NCBI GenBank assembly: GCA_949316495.1
Contig: OX439008.1
Coordinates: 41,189,822-41,253,821 of the forward strand
Length of the DNA: 64,000 nt
Reading direction: 5' to 3'
From: Amphiduros pacificus
Lineage: Eukaryota > Annelida > Polychaeta > Phyllodocida > Hesionidae
The notes under the pieces were generated by a model that saw nothing but the letters and a program-made list of their open reading frames with translations, was not told the DNA's origin and did not search any database. The position numbers were made by a program, and so were the translations under genes. Of this stretch, positions 1 through 13,230 are shown in pieces. Each line of letters starts with the position of its first letter. The first letter of the stretch is position 1.

Positions 1-240
1 GGATACCTTGTTATAGTGTGGCACTATTTGATAGGCATTTCTCATGTGTCATTTGAAAATGCGAATAGTTCATATCCCGGAGCTCAAATTAGTTGGTTTC
101 AAAATGTGATGTGAAAGTACATGTAAGTTAGCCGCTCAAAAGGAATGAAGTTAGAAAATATTTACGTGTCGAAACTCTCTAAAAAGCGATCAAATATGGC
201 ATATGATACCTGGCAAATAATAGGAAACCGAGACCAGATA
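1..240. other. Unassigned AT-rich flank
   Basis: No gene, repeat or regulatory signal was recognised here. It is the unique left flank of the 75-bp array. Confidence 0.5.
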
Positions 241-3107
241 GAATCTGACATGATGTCACCTGTGAGGCTTAAGTTTCTCACATCACATACAGTATAGGGT
301 GTTTGATATCTATAGAACTTGAGAATCTGACAGGATGTCACATATGCTGACTAAAGTTTCTCACATGGCATGCAGAAGTAGGTGTTTAATGTCTATAGAA
401 TCTGACATGATGTCGCCTATCCTCGCTATAGTGTATCACATGACATAGAGTATAGGGTGTTTGATGTCTGTAGAATCTGACATGATGTCTCCTGTGCTGG
501 CTATAGTGTATCACATGACATAGAGTATAGGGTGTTTGATGTCTGTAGAATCTGACATTATGTCTCCTGTGCTGGCTATAGTGTATCACATGACATAGAG
601 TATAGGGTGTTTGATGTCTGTAGAATCTGACATTATGTCTCCTGTGCTGGCTATAGTGTATCACATGACATAGAGTATAGGGTGTTTGATGTCTGTAGAA
701 TCTGACATTATGTCTCCTGTGCTGGCTATAGTGTATCACATGGCATAGAGTATAGGGTGTTTGATGTCTATAGAATCTGACATGATGTCTCCTATGCTGG
801 CTATAGTGTATCACATGGCATAGAGTATAGGGTGTTTGATGTCTGTAGAATCTGACATTATGTCTCCTATGCTGGCTATAGTGTATCACATGACATAGAG
901 TATAGGGTGTTTGATGTCTGTAGAATCTGACATTATGTCTCCTGTGCTGGCTATAGTGTATCACATGGCATAGAGTATAGGGTGTTTGATGTCTATAGAA
1001 TCTGACATGATGTCTCCTATGCTGGCTATAGTGTATCACATGGCATAGAGTATAGGGTGTTTGATGTCTGTAGAATCTGACATTATGTCTCCTGTGCTGG
1101 CTATAGTGTATCACATGACATAGAGTATAGGGTGTTTGATGTCTGTAGAATCTGACATTATGTCTCCTGTGCTGGCTATAGTGTATCACATGGCATAGAG
1201 TATAGGGTGTTTGATGTCTATAGAATCTGACATGATGTCTCCTATGCTGGCTATAGTGTATCACATGACATAGAGTATAGGGTGTTTGATGTCTGTAGAA
1301 TCTGACATTATGTCTCCTATGCTGGCTATAGTGTATCACATGACATAGAGTATAGGGTGTTTGATGTCTGTAGAATCTGACATTATGTCTCCTGTGCTGG
1401 CTATAGTGTATCACATGGCATAGAGTATAGGGTGTTTGATGTCTATAGAATCTGACATTATGTCTCCTGTGCTGGCTATAGTGTATCACATGACATAGAG
1501 TATAGGGTGTTTGATGTCTGTAGAATCTGACATTATGTCTCCTATGCTGGCTATAGTGTATCACATGACATAGAGTATAGGGTGTTTGATGTCTATAGAA
1601 TCTGACATGATGTCGCCTATGCTGGCTATAGTGTATCACATGACATAGAGTATAGGGTGTTTGATGTCTGTAGAATCTGACATTATGTCTCCTGTGCTGG
1701 CTATAGTGTATCACATGACATAGAGTATAGGGTGTTTGATGTCTGTAGAATCTGACATGATGTCGCCTATGCTGGCTATAGTGTATCACATGACATAGAG
1801 TATAGGGTGTTTGATGTCTGTAGAATCTGACATTATGTCTCCTGTGCTGGCTATAGTGTATCACATGACATAGAGTATAGGGTGTTTGATGTCTGTAGAA
1901 TCTGACATGATGTCTCCTGTGCTGGCTATAGTGTATCACATGACATAGAGTATAGGGTGTTTGATGTCTGTAGAATCTGACATGATGTCTCCTGTGCTGG
2001 CTATAGTGTATCACATGACATAGAGTATAGGGTGTTTGATGTCTGTAGAATCTGACATTATGTCTCCTATGCTGGCTATAGTGTATCACATGACATAGAG
2101 TATAGGGTGTTTGATGTCTATAGAATCTGACATGATGTCGCCTATGCTGGCTATAGTGTATCACATGACATAGAGTATAGGGTGTTTGATGTCTGTAGAA
2201 TCTGACATTATGTCTCCTATGCTGGCTATAGTGTATCACATGACATAGAGTATAGGGTGTTTGATGTCTATAGAATCTGACATGATGTCGCCTATCCTCG
2301 CTATAGTGTATCACATGACATAGAGTATAGGGTGTTTGATGTCTGTAGAATCTGACATGATGTCTCCTGTGCTGGCTATAGTGTATCACATGACATAGAG
2401 TATAGGGTGTTTGATGTCTGTAGAATCTGACATTATGTCTCCTATGCTGGCTATAGTGTATCACATGACATAGAGTATAGGGTGTTTGATGTCTATAGAA
2501 TCTGACATGATGTCGCCTATGCTGGCTATAGTGTATCACATGACATAGAGTATAGGGTGTTTGATGTCTGTAGAATCTGACATTATGTCTCCTGTGCTGG
2601 CTATAGTGTATCACATGACATAGAGTATAGGGTGTTTGATGTCTGTAGAATCTGACATGATGTCGCCTATGCTGGCTATAGTGTATCACATGGCATAGAT
2701 TATAGGGTGTTTGATGTCTGTAGAATCTGACATGATGTCTCCTGTGCTGGCTATAGTGTATCACATGACATAGAGTATAGGGTGTTTGATGTCTGTAGAA
2801 TCTGACATTATGTCTCCTGTGCTGGCTATAGTGTATCACATGACATAGAGTATAGGGTGTTTGATGTCTGTAGAATCTGACATTATGTCTCCTGTGCTGG
2901 CTATAGTGTATCACATGACATAGAGTATAGGGTGTTTGATGTCTATAGAATCTGACATTATGTCTCCTGTGCTGGCTATAGTGTATCACATGACATAGAG
3001 TATAGGGTGTTTGATGTCTATAGAATCTGACATTATGTCTCCTGTGCTGGATATAGTTTCTCACATGTCAAATAGTACATGGTGTTTGATGTCTATAGAC
3101 AATCTGA
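241..3107. repeat. 75-bp minisatellite, about 38 units
   Basis: A 75-bp unit is repeated head to tail. Key segments of the unit are TAGAATCTGACATTATGTC, CCTGTGCTGGCTATAG, GTATCACATGACATAGAG and TATAGGGTGTTTGATGTC. Units between about 390 and 3,050 differ only at a few recurring positions: GTCTGTAG or GTCTATAG, CATTATG or CATGATG, CCTGTG or CCTATG, TGACAT or TGGCAT, TCTCC or TCGCC. The first two units (241-390) and the last one (3,045-3,107) are strongly diverged, as expected when unequal exchange keeps the core uniform and leaves the edges to decay. The unit length is a multiple of three and one minus-strand frame has no stop, so 386-3064 reads open for 892 codons. This is a by-product of the repeat, with no start context, domain or splice structure. 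Confidence 0.97.
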
Positions 3108-6100
3108 CAAGGCAACCAAATGTGCCTATGATATACAATAGAAAGGTAAAGTAAGAAAGAAGAAGATGGTGACAAGGATTCAGTTCTGGGAGCCATTGTG
3201 ACTGTGTTTAATGCCGGTAAACAGTGCCTTTGGTGTCTGTACGTCAGTGCCCGGGCGAGGACTTCTGTATATCGGAGCCGCTATCTGTGCACAAGCTCGG
3301 GGGGACACACACAAAAACAGCAACATCATGCAAAGTTCACTTCTCAAAATATATGCTGTTCATTTGGTTGTCTTTCCCCCAAAGAAAGATATAGTAGGAA
3401 GGGAGATATCCGTACAAAGGCAAACAGAAAGGAATGGGAAGTACCCAACTGTTCTGTAATCCCCTGCGCCCACATATACAACTATATTGCTTTCAACAAA
3501 CAACTTCTGGGGACGCTTTTAAAGTCAAAGGTCGCCGCACCATTCTCCTCTTTGCATGGCATTCCTATATCAAGGTCATAAATATTTCTCTGACTCTTCT
3601 GAGACAATATTTATATGTCAGCATGAGACAAATGCGTTTTAAAGTAAGTTTCAAATTTTATTATGTACGGCCCGCATTCAGAGGTGATTTTGTATGCTTC
3701 TCTCAAATAAGGAGCAGACACTTCTAAGAACTACAGGCATTGTGAGAGCCCCAATATCGACAATAATTCTATTTGTGCTCACTCTATTCAAGAAATGTGT
3801 TTCTCGCAAATACCTCGGCCATCCATTGACCTCCCCCCCTAGTTATTGTGCAACAATGCGCCCATGATCCGCTTCCGGTGAAGTGCTGAGATTTCTACAG
3901 GTTTCTGTGCACTACCTGCAGGCTGCTCACAGACTGGTCTTAAGAGTTTTCCTCTTGTCTGATGTGAATCTATCTTTATGGGCTGCTCAGAGGAAGCCTT
4001 ATAGTATTGAGAAATAGCTTGAAGAATCCCTATTCTTAACATATCGAGTGGGCGTGCATCTGTGACCTAACGATGCAACATGCATTATACATTGCATGAT
4101 CTTACAAGTTCATGTTTTAAAAAACCCTTTTGAGCATTTTACTCAATATAATATTCAGATTCTTGAACATGAGCTGATGGTTATTGTTGTAAAGTGTGTT
4201 TTGAGTCCGTAGAACTGAAAGCAGATCCTTTAATCTCTGCATATAGGAAAAGCCCTGAGGCTCAGTAAAGGAATAGCCAACCCTGTTGGAAGATAAGTGC
4301 CAGTTCTCTAATATATTAGCAAGTCCTTTTGGAAGACATTTGGGTTAAATTCTAAATGAGAGTAAGTCAAAATGGCTTTAATTTAAAAGAAACGGTATGC
4401 ATATAATTTACACCTAAATGGTTTATAAATTGTCAAACAAGGGGCATACACTTTGGTGCACGTTGCCAGGGACCGCGGTTATCAGCACTTTGAGCCAGGC
4501 TGGTGCAGACAGGCTTCATTTATTCAAAACAAAGACAGGGAAATGGGGCTAAGCTAATCTTCCCATCATTCCGTCCGGACTGCATTAATGCCATCAGAAA
4601 ACATGCAATCATCAATGGAAACTCAAAGCAACAACACAATATCTGCGTAAAATAGGGATTAAAATTTGAAACTTAGTGCAAAGTGAAACATCCTCAAGAG
4701 AGACACGAGTCTTATAATGGAGGTTCTCATCACTTAGCTGAGTAATGTTCTCAAACAGCATTTCTTTATTGTCAAATTAACAATAAAGTCTCTCTCAAAC
4801 CTCACCAAAGATGAAACACTTCAGCCACTATCTTTTATTCTTTAATAGACAATGTGAAATATCTTTTAATATGAAAAGTAAGCGTCTACTCTAAGGAATT
4901 AAACATGGAATTGTGTTCCTGTGAGGAGGGGTATTTCGAAGAATGGTTTCTCACATATATAATATTTGCAAAACCGTTCCCACACACATTTGTGATATTG
5001 ATATTAGTTTTAAAAAATCATAAGTTAAACAATTTATGATTGTTTAAAGTTTTATAACTTTTGTATGGGGGCTGTGTTATTACGGAGATGTCCTTGCCGC
5101 CCACGCAGGCAATTTGGGACCGGGAGTCTGGTATAGGCAAGGCACGCAGATACAAATATACGGATCTGTCTATCGAGCCTAAGTCTGTCTGACGAGGGGC
5201 ACGTCTTACAAGGTTATGGCACAAATCTCTGTTATGTGTATATGTCAGCTTAATTTCCTGAAATCAAACATTTATTGATATAAACACGGATAAACCTGAT
5301 GTTGATTTGTGATCCTTCGTGAAGTACTGGCTTAACTGCTTGTACTCTCCACCCTCCAACATATCCAATCAATACGACCATACGGTATACCTAATTGAAC
5401 AATCACATACTTAATGAACTAATATTGGGATATGATTATGTGTACATGTATTCCGAGATGTATATATAAGAAAGTACGCTTTCTCCCTGCCAAGCTTACA
5501 TATTGCCCCCAATGAATATTAGCAATGAGCAGGCATCATTATTCTCCATTGTAATTGCATATAAACATGAGGCATATTTATATATCAAGTATGCATATTT
5601 ATTATACAGAGAAACGTACTTTTGATGCTGCGTACCCATTGCAATGTTTAATGTCTATCATAATATAATTTGCTATCACCCTTAAGTTGTACATTGTGGA
5701 GTACTTTTCCTAGATTATCTACTAATCATGGCATAAGATATAGTGATACCCAGGATTAAATGAGCTCTGACTGTGGACACAGACCCTAATATAAAGTTAT
5801 GCCTATTTACTCTGCAGTAACCGATAGTCGATAATGTTTGGCAAGTATTATTCTCGCTCCTACAAATTACAAAGAGAACTTGATGGCAGCTTGTGAGTCG
5901 ATAGATCCCACAGTGCTGAGAGACATATACCTAGTATTCTGAGCAGTCTGCTCTGAATATATGGATCGCCCATCTGCTTGCTAAGGCATGGCGGCCAAAT
6001 AACATTTCCTTGACCAGCATAATTAAGCTAACAATACGACAATAAGGAAGGGCTTAATTGGACTTTAGTGACAATATCTTTGACAACATTGTCCGACTTG

Positions 6101-8324
6101 ATCAACATTTCGGTGCCAGACAGTGACACATATATGCATAGAAGATCCATAAAGTTGTACAAATGCATAAACGTTATGAGGCAAATGCACACATAGAGAC
6201 TTGTGTATACGATTAAGCAAAACAAAGTGGCAGCAACATCAACATTTAAGAGATCGCTTTATACAATGAAACTGGATATCCCGCTCACTCACATAACACT
6301 GTAAGATTTGCACTGGTGTCAACTTCATAGCTCATTAAGATAAGATATATTTTGGATAATGTTTCATTTTAGATCTCATCTGGAATTGCTTTACTTCAGA
6401 AGGTTGGACTTTCACCTTCCATTTACTCTGCAAGCACCTTGTCTTTGTAAAATTGACATAGGTAGTTTTCACAAAGAGAATGGCGCTCACTGAGTACTTA
6501 ACATTTAGACCTGCCGGATTATGACTTGTTCTTTTGATGGATTCACATGTTAATTCAAATGATCACGTGCCTTAATTATTACCGCATGATTACCAGATCA
6601 ATTTCATGCTCCAGGGTCTTACCGCTTTGTAGATAGAATGGTGAAAATCCCACTTCAAAGTGTAAAACAAGGCAAGAGATTAAATTGGTGCTTGAAATCT
6701 GAGCATGACAAAAGAGACTATTACAATCACGATTCACTCTCACAAGAGCAGACAAGATCAAGCTTTCTTCGTGTTTGATCTCAACTCAAATCAGCGTATA
6801 TTGTATGAGCCACATCTACATAATGTCTATGATGTCTGTAGTAACATATAAAAACATGATATTTACAAATGAAGTATATATGACTAAAATAATAGGTCTT
6901 TATTTTAGTCTTCTTGTGGAATGTATGAGACGTACAAGACGGATACTAATTGAGAAATTAGCTGATTCTTATAATAGTTGTGTCTTGTTTTATGCGTATC
7001 CAATCTTAAAGTAGTATTTAAATTGCCTAATTTGAGCAAGGTTTAAGATCCCCATTGTTTTACAGAGTTTATCATTTCATGCTCACCACCAAAATCCCCT
7101 CATAAACCATGCTAACAAAAGAGCTAATCAAATCAGGCTCGACAACACATCGGCTAGAAAATTATGAGCTAATAATAACAAATCTAACAAGACAAGGCTC
7201 CCATTGTTTTCATTGAAATAAGTATTTTAAGTATCATAAATAACTGCGATTATAAAGGAAGGTTTCAAATATTCTATCAATGAACAAAATAAATAGGTAC
7301 TTTGATGGAAATTCTGGAGATTTAGATTTATTTTTCAAACCGAAATCGTCAAATGTTAAACACTTTAGATGATCTTTGTACTCCAAACTGATCCTTAAAA
7401 TGGGAAAAGAATTATATGAAATCAAAAGAAATTGCCAGGAAACAGAATCTTGCTGATGCAAAATGATGAACGCGATAAGAATGACAATGATGATTACTAT
7501 TCCTATTTCTACGGATGTGAATGAAAAATGCGCACTGCGACTCTTTCAATTTGTTTTGGGATTTTTTGTCTTAAAAATTAATCTTTTATCGGTCATAATA
7601 CTGATCCAAGTATATTGAATTCTATAATGATCATTTCATTCATAACAGTTTACCGTCAATCCAGGATTATTTAATTTCAAGAAAAATGACTCAAAACCGT
7701 CCCGATTTAAAGTATTTGACTAATTAATCACATTGCACTGCAAATGAGTCTCCTTATGAAGACATAATAAATTCATTTAGAATGCAAATAAAGCGACAAA
7801 TCATCGCCCCTGCTGAGTGATAATGCACTTTAAATTCTAATTTGGGAACTGCCTCTGTGTTTCAATTGAAAAATGTCTCTTTCAGTCTTGACAAGAGTTG
7901 CAAAATTTTATCATTAGAAATTATCTCAGGAATATCATTGTTTTGTTGAAAATCTTATTTTAGCTATTTTCATAGCTATTTTGGGAAAATAATAGAAAAA
8001 TAAAAACTCATATATCTATCTATAAAACGATGCTTGTTGTGGAAAAAGTGATACAGGAATATGATGTATTGTCATGTATTGCAAGGATCAGGGTTCAATA
8101 TTAATATAATATATAACAAAACGACGCCTGCTATTCAAAGGTTATCTTATTATCACCTCATTATGCCACAATTCCAAATTGTTTATTTTATGTCGTGTAA
8201 TACTTAAAATGAAGCATACGTGCACTATATTCAAACTTTTAAAAAGATTATAAATAACCAAATCTTCAACTGACAGTTGACAATTGGTGTTTACATAAAC
8301 ATGTATTATATATATACATAGAGA
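3108..8324. other. AT-rich non-coding stretch
   Basis: No supported gene. Open frames here are under 130 codons. The longest lies around 3,198-3,727 in a slightly GC-richer patch, in several overlapping frames, and resembles no family I know. No tRNA, long repeat or transposon end was seen. An undetected short exon or a regulatory element cannot be excluded. Confidence 0.5.
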
Positions 8325-8997
8325 GTGACAGTAAGGCATTCCTCTTCAACATCTATAGTTTACTCAGCAAAACCAATTGGCATCCCACAAGACTGCACTA
8401 GGGGGTGCAACTGATCCATACCAGCTGCTTGACACCAACCTTTATTTTCTGGCAAGGGAGTTCCTGAAAGATGCCAAGCTCCAATGTAGTTAAATGAGGG
8501 GAATGCTATCCCAGTCAGACATATTCCTTGAAAAATACCTGTATTTATAAGGGTCACAGTTTGTCACCATTTCTATATAGCGATGTCCAAGGTTTTTCCT
8601 TGTTGAAGCCGATTTGATTTTGACATATTCTGGAAGTGTCAAAACTATTTCACCATTTATAGCCTCTGGGCCCTCCTTCTCCCTACTAGGGAATCCCATT
8701 TTAGGTCTTTGCACTGATTCTATACAGTCTATATCTTTCTTGAGGTAAGGGTCCCATGCACTTGATGCATATTTTAAGTGAGGGAGTACAATGGTGTTGT
8801 TGGCAGCCTCTTTGATATTTCCTGGGTGCATGTTGAAATTCCTTCTTACAAATCCCAGTACTTGATTTGCTTTGCGGACAGCATTGTTAATATGCTCATC
8901 TCATTTCATATCTGTTTGTAGCTTGACTCGAGGTAGGGATGATGTTCAACATGTTGCAAGATGTGGCCATTTACTGTATATTTTATTGTATCTAGAG
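8325..8997 (-). mobile_element. 5'-truncated CR1-type LINE, C-terminal end of reverse transcriptase
   Basis: Read on the minus strand, this encodes the last part of a non-LTR retrotransposon ORF2 protein. In order it shows TVNGHILQHVEHHPYL, DEHINNAVRKANQVLGFVRR, HPGNIKEAANNTIVLPHL, then YASSAWDPYLKKDID and IESVQR, then ASTRKNLGHRYIE and YKYRYFSRNMSDWDSIP. The HPYLGV-like, YASSAWDPY and W[DN]SIP motifs are typical of the region after the catalytic core in CR1/L2/Jockey-group elements. The copy is dead. There is a frameshift after HPYL (about 8,950), an in-frame TGA at 8,901-8,903 just before DEHI, and a frameshift near 8,510 before the C-terminal tail (NYIGAWHLSGTPLP, GWCQAAGMDQLHPLV). The endonuclease and the catalytic half of the reverse transcriptase are absent. 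The exact clade needs alignment; CR1-like is my best call. Confidence 0.85.
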
Positions 8998-9320
8998 CTT
9001 GATGGGTCATAGCATAGTTGGTTAAAACGCCAGCTTATTAACAACAGGTCCTCTGTGGTGATCCAAAGGTCGTTAGTTCGAACACCAGCCATGCAGAGAT
9101 TGAAATCACAACACATTTTCCCATATGGGCTGACACCCGTGCCTAAAGGGTTAACCCGTTGTCCTTGTAAATCTGTGACCAGCTGGGTTGTCATGTCAAG
9201 GACCTGCCACATGACAATTCAGTGAGGCAGCACTATATCTGCTACAAGTAAGTCTCATCACAAAATGACTGAAATAATGTTGAAAGTGATGTAAAACCCC
9301 AAACAAACAGATTGAACATG
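8998..9320 (+). mobile_element. tRNA-derived SINE, nearly complete
   Basis: The 5' head is tRNA-like, with a good RNA polymerase III A box (TAGCATAGTTGG, 9010-9021) and B box (AGTTCGAACACC, 9075-9086) 54 bp apart. A unique core follows, including GGCAGCACTATATCTG. The 3' end is GTGATGTAAAACCCCAAAC followed by AAACA repeats, a tail type common in molluscan and other invertebrate SINEs. It directly abuts the 5' break of the minus-strand LINE remnant at 8,997. No clear target-site duplication was found. It is likely an old copy, since the tRNA head no longer folds well. Confidence 0.75.
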
Positions 9321-9679
9321 AACACTTATCATGAAGATTTATCATGGACATGTCATCGCCATTGATTACTATCTTCTGTTCATGTCTATAATACTGAAGC
9401 TTATGATTTAGTCCTTCATAGTAGACTTTACTTACGTCAGGAATGAGTATATCAATATTTAGCCCCTAATTTCTAGCCTTGAGTATCATGTAAGGTTGTG
9501 ATTTACTGTGTTTTACATGAGTGACTTGTTCTGAAACTATGCTGAAAATTCTTATATCAAGATAATGTATATCTTTGACCGCTGACGGGATTTTGTGCTG
9601 AATCGATATTTATAGATTATATACATTCCGGCGTACCATCAAACTCCCTGTTTTCAACCAAAATCAAGCAATCATTGCC
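9321..9679. other. Unassigned AT-rich stretch
   Basis: Nothing recognised. No long open frame, and no repeat shared with the rest of the window was noticed. Confidence 0.4.
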
Positions 9680-9850
9680 ATGCTCATTTTAACTATTACG
9701 TGTTAGGCCCTAAAGAGATTTTGAAGCAATTTTCAAACAAATCTCAGCCATCAACCAATGCCAGTAAATGTACCCGCACTTTTTATTCCCCTAAGCCTAT
9801 TTCTTACTCCAGTGTCGTACCTCCAAAGTCAGATATATTTCCTTCAGAGA
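9680..9850 (+). repeat. Dispersed repeat family A, copy 1
   Basis: This segment aligns by eye with 14,378-14,632. Shared blocks include GCAATTTTCAAACAAAT against GCAATTTCCAACCAATT, CAGCCATC in both, a TATTCCCCTAAGC against TATTCCCCCAAGC block, and GTACCTCCAAAGTCAG against GCACCTCCAAAATCAG, in the same order. Divergence is high and copy 2 has extra sequence in the middle. No coding potential, terminal repeats or polymerase III boxes were recognised. The family is unknown to me. Confidence 0.6.
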
Positions 9851-11009
9851 AAAAACGATAAAGTAAGATCATGAGGGACTAACACTGCTGTTATATGGAA
9901 AAAAGGACAACAGGTCCAGACATAGATAGCACTTCATTGAAAGGTCAAGATATGTCATTCTAATTCTATCATAAATCGAAATACCTTCAATTGATATGGA
10001 TTCTATGGCAGAATATCTGCATGTTAAGACGGTTTCTGAGAAATTTGAGTCATAATCAGTATGCTTTGATTCTAAATATAAATATGAACCAAACTTTTAT
10101 GGAAACTGATGTTGAGAACGGTTCTGTATAAGATTTATCAATTGCAGCAAAAGTCAAAAGAAGTGTTGTTCTAAAATAGAGAAACAATGCGCACTAAATA
10201 ACACAAGCGAGCGCGGAGGACAGCGAGAGTTTATGGCCCTGTGGCCTTACCACTCAGGCATCATGGGAGTGATAAGAGTATCATTTCATCTATCAGCATA
10301 AAGTAAGTGACAAGAAGAGAATGAGGGGAACCTGCTTTAATAGGGGAGGCTGGTGCACGCTGTCAGAAGCCGTGACAAGTCAGTATATTGTTGCGCACAT
10401 TTGTACGTGGTTTTCCTAGACAGGACATTTGAAACTAATAGCTGACAAAAGCTGTGCTATATTCAAGAAATTTAAATTTGATTCTAAAAGTAGGAAGTTG
10501 CTCTCAATCGTTTGAATTTTATGACTGGAATGAATGAGGAATCTGTGTTTGTGGCAAACCATTTATTTTACATAGAAGGATACTACAATTTACATAAACT
10601 TATGAATCTTGACCATTGTCCTTTGGCAACCTTATCACTAGCTTTTCATTTATATCAGCTGAGGTAACCAGGGCTATATTTATATTTTTATTGACAAATG
10701 CTGACACTTTACATTGTAAAATATCATTATGTTCAAGGAGATACGACTATATACTATATTATTAAAAAGAAATATATAATTTTATATATACATATATTAT
10801 AAAAAAATACAGATTATTACTACAGTAATAATCTAAGATTATATGTCTTCGAAATGGTCATAGATCTAAATATGTAAATCTCCTTTTTTCAAATTTAGTT
10901 TTGTGCATACCCCCTTTGATACGGCCTTACTCTGTACCTGTGCAAGCTGTTCGTTTGACTAAGTACAATTACTTAAACTTAATAAGACGAGGTTTTACAT
11001 GTAAAAACG
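9851..11009. other. Non-coding stretch, no feature recognised
   Basis: A GC-richer patch at about 10,200-10,400 contains no convincing exon. The remainder, especially 10,730-10,880, is AT-rich low-complexity sequence. Confidence 0.4.
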
Positions 11010-11276
11010 TAAGATGTAAAAACTGCCAGGGGAGATTTGTGAATGCTATACGCGGCACGAGTTATGAAAGATGCCATTGGAATGTTCTTGCAGCACGGGT
11101 CTACCTATGGAAGATGCCATTGGAATGCTATATGTAAATGTGGCAGGGGTCTGTCCTTTGTAGATCCCATTGGAATGCGACATGAATGTGGCACGGGTCT
11201 ATCTATGGAAAATAACATTGGCCTGTTATATATAGCACCGGTCTATATGTAGAAGATGCCATATTGGAATTCTATA
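11010..11276. repeat. Degenerate 44-52-bp tandem array, about 5 units
   Basis: Units share the blocks GAAGATGCCATTGGAATG, a short A/T block, TGTGGCACGGGTCTAT and CTATGGAA. The spacing between successive CATTGGAATG blocks is about 44-51 bp. Units are well diverged and differ in length, so the array is old. The short open frames across it come from the repeat and carry no recognisable domain. Confidence 0.75.
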
Positions 11277-13123
11277 AATCCCTGCAAGTGCATAGATGTG
11301 GGAAAAGGAAACAGTTTGGGGCAGGCGCCTTGTATCTCACCTCGTTAGGTAGCCATGCATATCATTCCCTCAATGCAGGAATGAAGAGGAATATTTGACC
11401 CCGGTCATCTCCCACATCCGCCCAATATGGCTCTCCGGGGCCGGCCTATGGGACTTCAGTATCGTATATAATTGAATTTGGCGGACACAAGATGACCATG
11501 GGGCTGGTCCAAGCGCAGGAATTGATCTCTCTCAGGCCAAAACTCAAAGTATCTCAAGTCTGTGTGGCAGCCCCTTGCCCTAGGCTGTCTGCGCTGCCAT
11601 AAAACATCACTCTCCCACCAAGACGACTGTCCCTCTGTCCACTTAATGACCCAATTACCGCTCATTGAAAGCCCCTGCAATGAACAAATGTCACTCTCTT
11701 AGATTAGAACTTCATTTCATTCTGGAAATTGGCCATCTAATACCAATAAATCTACATATAACATATAATTAGTGTTTTGTCAGTCTCAGTATTGGTGTGT
11801 GTTGTTTGTCACTATAATAGCATGTATGTGGGTTTTGCAACGTAAACAAAATATCTGCCACATTTACTAAAAATATGTATAAGCACATCTTATTAGTTTG
11901 TTTGCAGCCTTTGTTAATATCTGTGCTACAATCTCGGTTTGTCTCTTGGAACCGGAAACTCTAGTGAATAAAAACCATTGATCAGAACTGGAATATCACA
12001 AAATTGTTTACCAGATGCCATACTATAACAAAAGGTTTGCATAAAATCGACTTTGTATTCAATGACAGCATACTATATTATTTTAAAAGAGCATGTCAAG
12101 AACCTTTGAGCCCATATGGTTTATAGTATTGGCTTACTACGAGTTCAGGTACGCCATTTTGAAAAACATATTTTATCATTTTTCCAATAAACCTAAACGT
12201 GCCTTAATAGAATGCAAATAGGTATTTCATTTTAACTTGCACACTGTATATGTTCTTGGGCCAAAGATGAGCCACCTTACCCTCCTAAAGCATCCTAAAT
12301 GCGTCGCAAACCTTAAAAATGTATCATGTACCATTGAACAAATATGGTTCTACATGTACATCAAAGACACAGGTGCCAATCAACGCAGGGTAAGACAATT
12401 ACATGTTATTTGAAAATACCTAACCATATTCTAACCTTGACAGGGTGGTTTTGTTTTCCCCCATATATTCGATGTACTAATGACCTTGATTTATATAGCA
12501 TGTCCACAAACATGTTATGTAAAAGCCTACATATATTTTATAGCCATGCAAAAGGATAGAGAATCTTAGATATTGGTATATCTCTATCACTAGAAGATGA
12601 AAGAAATACAAAGATCATCTGATGTTGATTGCTGTTTTGTCTCTGGGAAAGAAACATAGACATACCCATAAAGCAGTTAATGAAATGATAGCACCTTGCA
12701 TTTGGTGGCAAAGTTTAAGGTATAATCATTGATATTATACAAGCAAAAAGTGCTTTAAATCTCATTTCATGAATGCTGTAGGTATTTCTGAAATGACAAG
12801 GAAATCTTTTCATGCGCCTTTTTACATCACAATCACCAGTAATATGCCCCTTCATCTATAATACAATTATCTATATAAGGGTAACGCGAATAAGATATTT
12901 AATGAATTATGGCTATTTGAGTTCAAAATGAGTTCATGGCAGGTAAAGGTGATTGACTGAGAACTTGACCTTATCCCACTTGACATCGTGTATCGTGCAG
13001 ACATTTTAGCAATTGTCTGTTCTGCTCAGTACTGCTGTTGCAATGGCAGAAGTTTTCAGGGAAATCGTCACCCTTTTAGTGATAGAGGAATATTTTATTG
13101 CATATATTATTATATACATTTTT
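11277..13123. other. Non-coding stretch with one GC-richer block
   Basis: From 11,290 to 11,690 the sequence is clearly GC-richer than its surroundings (for example TCTCCGGGGCCGGCC near 11,432) and has few low-complexity runs. That would fit a conserved regulatory element, but I see no exon signature with paired splice sites. The rest, 11,700-13,120, is AT-rich with nothing recognised. Confidence 0.35.
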
Positions 13124-13176
13124 TGAATTGGTGCTAATAAGCTTGCGCTCTAACCAACTGCGCCACGGCCCGTGGC
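13124..13176 (-). mobile_element. tRNA-like SINE head (5' fragment)
   Basis: On the minus strand the sequence reads as the 5' half of a tRNA: GCCGTGGCGCAGTTGGTTAG followed by AGCGCAAGC. The A box TGGCGCAGTTGG is at 13,154-13,165. No B box follows, so only the head of a SINE, or a broken tRNA-derived fragment, remains. It lies directly next to the (TA)n tract that ends the neighbouring element. Confidence 0.55.
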
Positions 13177-13195
13177 CTATATATATATATATATT

Positions 13196-13228
<33 letters not shown>

Positions 13229-13230
13229 CG
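13177..13230. repeat. (TA)n followed by (TAA)n microsatellite
   Basis: A TA run at 13,177-13,203 passes into about nine TAA units ending near 13,230. The TAA run looks like the 3' tail of the minus-strand element that follows it. Confidence 0.85.

Noticed and set aside
386-3064. 892-codon minus-strand frame with 25-residue repeats
   Set aside because: It is exactly the 75-bp minisatellite read in a stop-free frame. There is no leader, domain or splice signal, and it decays with the array edges.
9005-9090. Functional tRNA gene
   Set aside because: A and B boxes are present, but the acceptor and anticodon arms do not pair properly and the sequence runs into a SINE core and A-rich tail.
13124-13176. 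Functional tRNA gene on the minus strand
   Set aside because: Only the 5' half is tRNA-like; there is no B box or 3' acceptor strand.
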